Origin: Archivesica marissinica
Taxonomy: Eukaryota > Mollusca > Bivalvia > Venerida > Vesicomyidae
Length of the DNA: 64,000 bases
Assembly: GCA_014843695.1 (NCBI GenBank)
Contig: CM026398.1
Coordinates: forward strand, 14,987,391-15,051,390
Reading direction: 5' to 3'
The notes beneath the pieces are model-generated. The model worked only from the letters and a program-made list of their open reading frames with translations, did not search any database and had not been told where the DNA came from. A program made the position numbers and the translations under genes. Of this stretch, positions 1-64,000 are shown piece after piece (position 1 is the stretch's first letter; each line of letters opens with the position of its first letter).

Positions 1-263
1 TCAGTGGTCATGTGAGAGATTTGACCAATCACAAGACAGCTAACTGGTCACATGATGTGCTGGCCTGGAGAAGGTGAGTCTGTACAACTATGTACATCTA
101 ATGCACTGTCCCATTCCGTAACATCTGAAATGACCAAAACAAAATGAGTTAGAGTGGATAGGGCAAGATTGATTGGCTGGATTCATGAGGGATATCTTAC
201 AACTAGCATGTAAATATTGTTATGGGTAGTACATGCAACTGCTGATCTTTACACGACACCTTG
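1..263. other. unannotated flank beyond the 3' end of the G-alpha gene
   Basis: No open frame, RNA gene or recognisable repeat could be supported here. It lies about 2.2 kb past the stop codon of the G-alpha gene. Confidence 0.5.
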
Positions 264-407
264 CCCCGAGGTTATAAAACTTTTCTCAGATCTCAAACTC
301 AAGCTCAAATAATCTGATTGGTTGATTCTGAGTGTTACTATCAGCTGAACCAACCAGACGCTTGAGACTGAGTTTTGAGATTGGAGAAAAGTTTTATAAC
401 CTCGGGG
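264..407. mobile_element. small inverted-repeat element (MITE) with 5-bp target duplication
   Basis: The left end reads CCCCGAGGTTATAAAACTTT and the right end is its near-perfect reverse complement, with the pairing continuing about 40 bp inward with a few mismatches. It is flanked by CCTTG at 259-263 and 408-412, a likely 5-bp target-site duplication. It is 144 bp and has no coding capacity. A fragment of the same end occurs near 13970-13985. The superfamily is not assigned. Confidence 0.7.
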
Positions 408-433
408 CCTTGTCTAGGTACTGTAAAGTTTAA

Positions 434-652
434 ACTTTATTTATTCTACAACGATTGCGAAGCAAGTTCTAACAACTTATATTAATCACTCTCATTAGCG
501 CGGATGAAAGCATTTGTGGTCATTCGTGTGGGAGGAAACCCGGAGTACCCAGAGAAAACCCACCTGTCCGATCTGGCGACCACCGTACCATCTCACATAC
601 TTCCGGTCCGAGGATCGAACCCGAGTTGCATTGGTGAGAAGCGAGCGCGCTA
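434..652 (-). mobile_element. tRNA-derived SINE, family 1 (minus orientation, head truncated)
   Basis: Read on the minus strand it has the B box and 'gatcctcgg' of the tRNA-like head, the central block with 'tctccgggtactccggtttc'-like sequence, and the family tail 'gagagtgattaatataag' followed by an AATAAA-rich end. The A-box side is lost in a G-run near 650. The full-length copy at 63368-63624 defines the family. Confidence 0.8.
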
Positions 653-760
653 GGGGGGGGGTTAACGTCGCACCAACAACGTATATGGTATGCCGACTCT
701 CCAGCTATTATTGCAAGAGAAGACTGTGATGGATGACCGCCCACATGCTACAAGGGAGAC
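653..760 (-). mobile_element. fragment of SINE family 4
   Basis: The stretch containing 'tatggtatgccgactctcca' resembles the distal part of the tRNA-like SINE at 27870-28120. It is only a short remnant. From 760 to 993 nothing is recognisable. Confidence 0.45.
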
Positions 761-993
761 TATCGGTGAATGGTGCAAGGGGGATAACTCCCTGGGGAAT
801 AGCTGGTTTCAATGTTACTCTAATTTCTCTGCCTGTGTGCTAGGCACACGGTATTGTGTAATACGGTATGAGTGAAGTAGAAACTCTTTCATTCTAACAA
901 GACGATTGATTACATCAGCATATATGAGAAACGAGAATTTTTCCTAATTCAATCATCTAGCGAGTCTGGGGAAGCCGATTATTGTAAATGAAG

Positions 994-1342
994 CAGGGCT
1001 CATTCTAGATGGCGATTTGGGCGAAATAGTCGCCCTAGGGACCCTGACTTCGCCCTCACGGGACCCCATTTCTCCCTAAAAAAATTAATATTTTTTTACA
1101 ATTTTTGTACAAAAATTTGTCCAGATATATTCTGGCCCATTATAAAGCAGTCCTATTCAAATGTTGTATTTAATAATCATTGTTCAGGCCGTTGTCTAAT
1201 GTTGCTAAAACTTGTGGCCCAAACCAATTGTATTTTCATGCCATGTATTGTATCTTTATGTGTATGACATATGTACTATTGATTTGCAATAAAATATGGT
1301 TAATTAAAAAAAAAAATGTTATTTTAACCCTATTTTGTTAGT
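994..1342 (+). mobile_element. CAGGG-TIR element, 5' part, interrupted by a TTAA element
   Basis: It begins CAGGGCTCATTCTAGATGGC and carries the family's internal blocks 'gcgaaatagtcgccctaggg' and 'ctggcccattataaa'. The sequence is broken by the family-A TTAA element at 1343-1565. The other terminus is not clearly found after it. The family is best defined by the copies at 25449, 36417 and 52448. Confidence 0.7.
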
Positions 1343-1565
1343 TTAACCCTTTCAACACCACATACCTCTAAATAGGCTTACAAAAAAGTGTAGATCCAGA
1401 TGAGCCGCATCAGGATCTGCACTTTTTGCCAGTGATATGACTATTTTTAGACATAATTACCCATTTTGATAAATGAACTTGTCCAAATGTGATTTTCTGA
1501 TTCATTTATTGGTTTATGAATATCATGGACCAGTCCATGTGAGTTACTTGGTGTTGATGGGTTAA
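1343..1565 (+). mobile_element. TTAA-flanked MITE, family A
   Basis: Its ends are TTAACCCTTTCAACACCA and the near reverse complement of TTAACCCATCAACACCA, so the terminal inverted repeats are about 17 bp and TTAA lies at both edges. TTAA target use is typical of piggyBac-like elements, which is an inference. This copy has a shortened internal hairpin compared with those at 8931 and 20002. Confidence 0.8.
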
Positions 1566-1756
1566 ACATTATTTATTTCAGTATTTTTGCATGTAATCAA
1601 GAAATGAACATTTTACATATAATTTAACAGCAGTAGACTAAAAGGGATTAGAACGAAAGAAAATTTATATAGTTCTTCCCCCTATCAATTGATTGATATA
1701 CAATAGGCAGGAAAATAATATATATAACAATGAAAATACGTGAAATATATTCTATG

Positions 1757-2179
1757 TACAGTCAAACCTGTCTTAAGCAGCCAGCCAAGGGAATCACAGA
1801 AAGTGGCTGCTTAGCACAGGTGGCTGCTTAACAGAGGACATATGTATAATAAAACAACATATTGGGAATCTGGAAACTGGCTGCTTAACCCTTTCAACAC
1901 CACAGGCCTCTAAAACGGCTTACAAAAGTGTAGATCCAGATGAGCCGGCTCGTGACGAGCCGTCTCATCAGGATCTGCACTTTTTGCAAGTAATATTATT
2001 ATTTTGGGAAACAAAATTACCCATTTTGATAAATGAACTGATCCAACTGTAATTGTCTTATTAATTTATTGGTCTAAAAATATCATGGACCAGTCCAGGT
2101 CGGTTACTTGGTGGTGAATGGGTTGTTAATACAGGTTGGCTGCTTAATAGAGGTGACCACTAACACAGTTTTGACTGTA
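1757..2179. mobile_element. mariner/Tc1-like MITE (TACAGTCAAACC ends) with nested family-A element
   Basis: The left end reads TACAGTCAAACCTGTCTTAA and the right end reads 'acacagttttgactgta', an inverted match. The internal sequence repeats 'ggctgctta' blocks. A family-A TTAA element (1885 to about 2128) sits inside it and splits it. The nested element is younger than its host. TA-flanked ends suggest the Tc1/mariner superfamily by inference. Confidence 0.7.
1885..2128 (+). mobile_element. TTAA-flanked MITE, family A (nested)
   Basis: It starts TTAACCCTTTCAACACCACA, contains the GAGCCGGCTCGTGACGAGCC hairpin core, and ends '...gtgaatgggttg', where the terminal TTAA has decayed. It is inserted into the mariner-like element at 1757-2179. 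Confidence 0.75.
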
Positions 2180-2440
2180 TAGCTATTTTGCTGACATTTA
2201 TTAAATAACACAAGGACGCAATCCCGCTGCCTTCCCCCCTTCTTCCAACAATCATGACCTAGAATGAGCACAGGTGGGAAGTCAGTCAAGTTGTGTGACA
2301 AAGTGATTATTTTGCTATGTTAATATTGTATTAAACGTCAAGTTGTCAAGCCATTGAAGTCATTTGAAGCCAATACTAGTCAAAGCTGTTTAATCTTCAA
2401 AGAAACATTCCGGATCAGTTTTACCAACCAACCTATTGGT
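2180..2440 (-). other. region downstream of the G-alpha stop codon; probable 3' UTR
   Basis: This is the sequence directly 3' of the stop codon on the minus strand. No convincing AATAAA signal is visible between the stop and the mariner-like element at 1757-2179, so the 3' UTR may extend into that element. The extent cannot be set from sequence alone. Confidence 0.35.
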
Positions 2441-61981
<59,541 letters not shown>

Positions 61982-62746
61982 GTTTTCAAGCGTCTAACGC
62001 AAAAATTGATTACAAATCAGGAAGACACAAATTTCACCAAAAATGATTCACTATTTTCATAAAAAAATATTGTACATGAAAACAAATAATACCATCCAAG
62101 CATACAATAACTTGAATTATATCCTGTTTTTCATCATCATAATCCAATTTTCTACAAATTTCCAACCAGATGAGAAATAAATCGGCTTGTTTTCGTTTGA
62201 AGTGCAAATTACCCGGATATTCGAGCACCTTGTTATCACGCGCGTGATGTGAAATCGCGAGAGTGTGTATTTTAAATGTGACCAATAACTATCAAGTGTT
62301 ACAATAAACAGTTTATGGCGCGACATTTTCAAAATAAATGTTTAAATAGAAGGTGCAAGGGATACTTATGACTTATTTACGTATGTCAATTTATGATCAA
62401 GGTCTATCATCAAAATATGATAAAACACTTAAATTCATTGCTTGCTGCCAAAGATACTCGATAATAGGAACTCTACATAAGAGACGTTTGCCCCTGTTTT
62501 ATGACAGTTGAGCAATACTCGAGGACGGACACATACTGAGGACGGACACATTCATTTTACACATTACTGAAAAAGTGAAAATCAATATAGTTGAGGACGG
62601 TTGAGATTTAAAACTCAGTTGAAAACCTTTTATCCATCATTCAACATCTATGCTGAAATACTACAGCGTTTGGACCGAGAGCCTCAGTGATAAATGTACG
62701 TCTTGGATGCTCAAATTTCGATATTTCCAGAGATAATGAATTAGAA
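61982..62746 (-). promoter_or_regulatory. Gnai: 5' flank of Gnai: 5' UTR and likely promoter region
   Basis: This is the sequence immediately upstream of the ATG. On the minus strand 'aatttttgcgttag' ends about 15 nt before the ATG and could be a 3' splice site of a 5'-UTR intron. No TATA box or initiator could be assigned with confidence. The region between the start codon and the transposon at 62747 shows no other repeats. Confidence 0.3.
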
Positions 62747-63320
62747 TGGTGGAACCTATGCTCGGCGTATTTTTTCCATTTACATCCGTATTTAAAATAT
62801 TTAAATAGTTTTAACCTATTTTTCGCTGAAAGAGGTGAAGCATGGTTCAATAACATGCCGTTGTGCGTACTGGTAGCCTAATACAACTGTCACCTGACTG
62901 GTTCAGTAGCCGAATATAAACAGACAACTTGTTGGGAATTTTGTTCCACCGAAATGATGCGGTTTGTGAGCATTTCAGGTAGCTATCCTAATTGGGGGGA
63001 AATGTACAAATAACCAGAAAAAAAGTTTCTTATGAGTTGTAATATTGTTAGTTATTGGTGTTACTAAGTCAAAATAATATATTCAACATTTGCCCATGCA
63101 TAAATAAAAAAATGCATGTACGCCGTGCATAGGTGCCCTAAAGTATCTAGTTCCCCATGGAAACAGGTGCCGTTGCGATAGCTGTATTTAGGCGCATGGT
63201 TACGTAATGAAGCTAAAATTTTCAACAACAATTTTATGATAGTTGTGTTCACGGCAAGTGCATTTAACTTTTTTTATAGGCCATGATATGTAGGATTTAC
63301 GCCGAACATAGGTTCCACCA
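62747..63320. mobile_element. GGAACC-TIR element (574 bp)
   Basis: TGGTGGAACCTATGCTCGGC at the left and the inverse, with one mismatch (GCCGAACATAGGTTCCACCA), at the right. The TIR is about 23 bp. The interior shares 'ccgttgcgatagctgtattt', 'acggcaagtgcattta' and other blocks with 31949-33004. Non-coding. Confidence 0.88.
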
Positions 63321-63367
63321 CTCATACTTTTTATGTTGTCAAGTGGTACAGAATGTATGTGGCCTCC

Positions 63368-63624
63368 GATTAGCGCAGTGGTTAGCGCGCTCGCTTCTCA
63401 CCAATGTGACCCGGGTTCGATCCTCGGACAGGGAAGTATGTGAGATGGTATGATGGTTGCCAGATCGGACATGTGGGTTTTCTCCGGGTACTCCGGTTTC
63501 CTCCCACATGAATGACCACATATACGCTTTCATCCGAGCCAACGAGAGTGATTAATATAAGTTGTTAAAACTTGCTTCGCAATCGTTGTAAAATAAATAA
63601 AGTATAAAAAAAATGTTTTTATTA
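63368..63624 (+). mobile_element. tRNA-derived SINE, family 1, intact with 16-bp target duplication
   Basis: Head 'gattagcgcagtggttagcg' (A box) and 'gggttcgatcc' (B box), central block 'tctccgggtactccggtttc', tail 'aaaataaataaagtataaaa'. AATGTATGTGGCCTCC flanks both ends exactly (63352-63367 and 63625-63640). It is the reference copy for the family and looks recent. Confidence 0.95.
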
Positions 63625-63640
63625 AATGTATGTGGCCTCC

Positions 63641-64000
63641 AAGTTGACAACCCAACTCTTCATCATATCACACACACCCTGCAGTTTTCATTGTATTTTT
63701 GAGGTTTGGTATGTTTTATTTTCTTGGCCAATCTGCAGGACCAAGCCTTCAGGGCCTTATAGTAGCTACGTGTCTGGAGGTGTCTGTATCCTAGATAGTT
63801 TCTTTTCGGGAACTTATGTTTAAGAACCATGTATTTTATTTAGTTTAAACATATTTTATTTCCCAATATAATACATATTGAACAATCACACATAATCAGA
63901 ATACAGGAACAGGATTAGACTTATATAATTCTTCTCCTCAAATATGTATTTTATTTGCCATCATACCAGACACCATTTTGACCACTAGTACAGATAAGCC
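63641..64000. other. unannotated sequence upstream of the gene
   Basis: No supported feature was found in this last stretch. Confidence 0.4.

Noticed and set aside
63368..63450. tRNA gene
   Set aside because: The A and B boxes are present but the sequence does not fold into a complete tRNA, and it continues into a SINE body with target duplications. The same applies to the Thr-like heads at 13638, 27697, 33562, 48132 and 53765.

Overview
The window is metazoan nuclear DNA, most likely from a bivalve mollusc, possibly heterodont. That assignment is an inference: the dispersed TTAA elements with 'aacaacatagatcc' hairpins, the tRNA-derived SINEs and the very heavy minisatellite load resemble such genomes as I remember them. 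I ran no database search.

One host gene fills almost the whole window on the minus strand. It encodes a heterotrimeric G-protein alpha subunit of the Gi class. I assembled all eight coding exons by hand: 61864-61981, 54362-54404, 47334-47475, 18144-18301, 12973-13101, 9273-9402, 5362-5515 and 2441-2631. All seven introns obey GT-AG, and the exons join into one open frame of 354 codons plus stop. Exon sizes (118, 43, 142, 158, 129, 130, 154, 191 nt) match those I recall for vertebrate GNAI genes. Only 1,065 nt of about 59.5 kb is coding. The ATG lies near the right end of the window and the stop near the left.

The seven introns (7.5, 6.9, 29.0, 5.0, 3.6, 3.8 and 2.7 kb, from first to last) all carry tandem arrays. 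About twenty arrays cover roughly a third of the window by hand tally. Between them lie non-autonomous DNA transposons: two TTAA-flanked families, a CAGGG-TIR family with 6-bp target duplications, mariner-like 'TACAGTCAAACC' elements, a GGAACC-TIR element and hAT-like elements. There are also at least five tRNA-derived SINE families, a LINE 3' end, and a broken hAT-type transposase gene (58381-60036, plus strand) inside intron 1. Nested insertions give a partial relative chronology.

The most unusual structure is intron 7. Its 3' end carries seven tandem copies of the exon-8 acceptor together with the first part of exon 8. Its 5' side is filled with a roughly 40-bp minisatellite built on the last ~20 nt of exon 7 and its GT donor. 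A longer, diverged copy of the exon-7 end (about 44 of 58 nt matching, 18 codons still open) lies between the two. Real splice sites have thus been amplified into satellites facing each other across one intron. Elsewhere, several arrays can be traced to pieces of local transposons.

Most long open frames in the window (43.2-47.2 kb, 54.5-56.9 kb, 16.4-17.9 kb, 6.2-7.2 kb) are by-products of tandem repeats and are not genes. Apart from the host gene, the hAT transposase remnant and the LINE fragment, I see no protein-coding sequence I can support.
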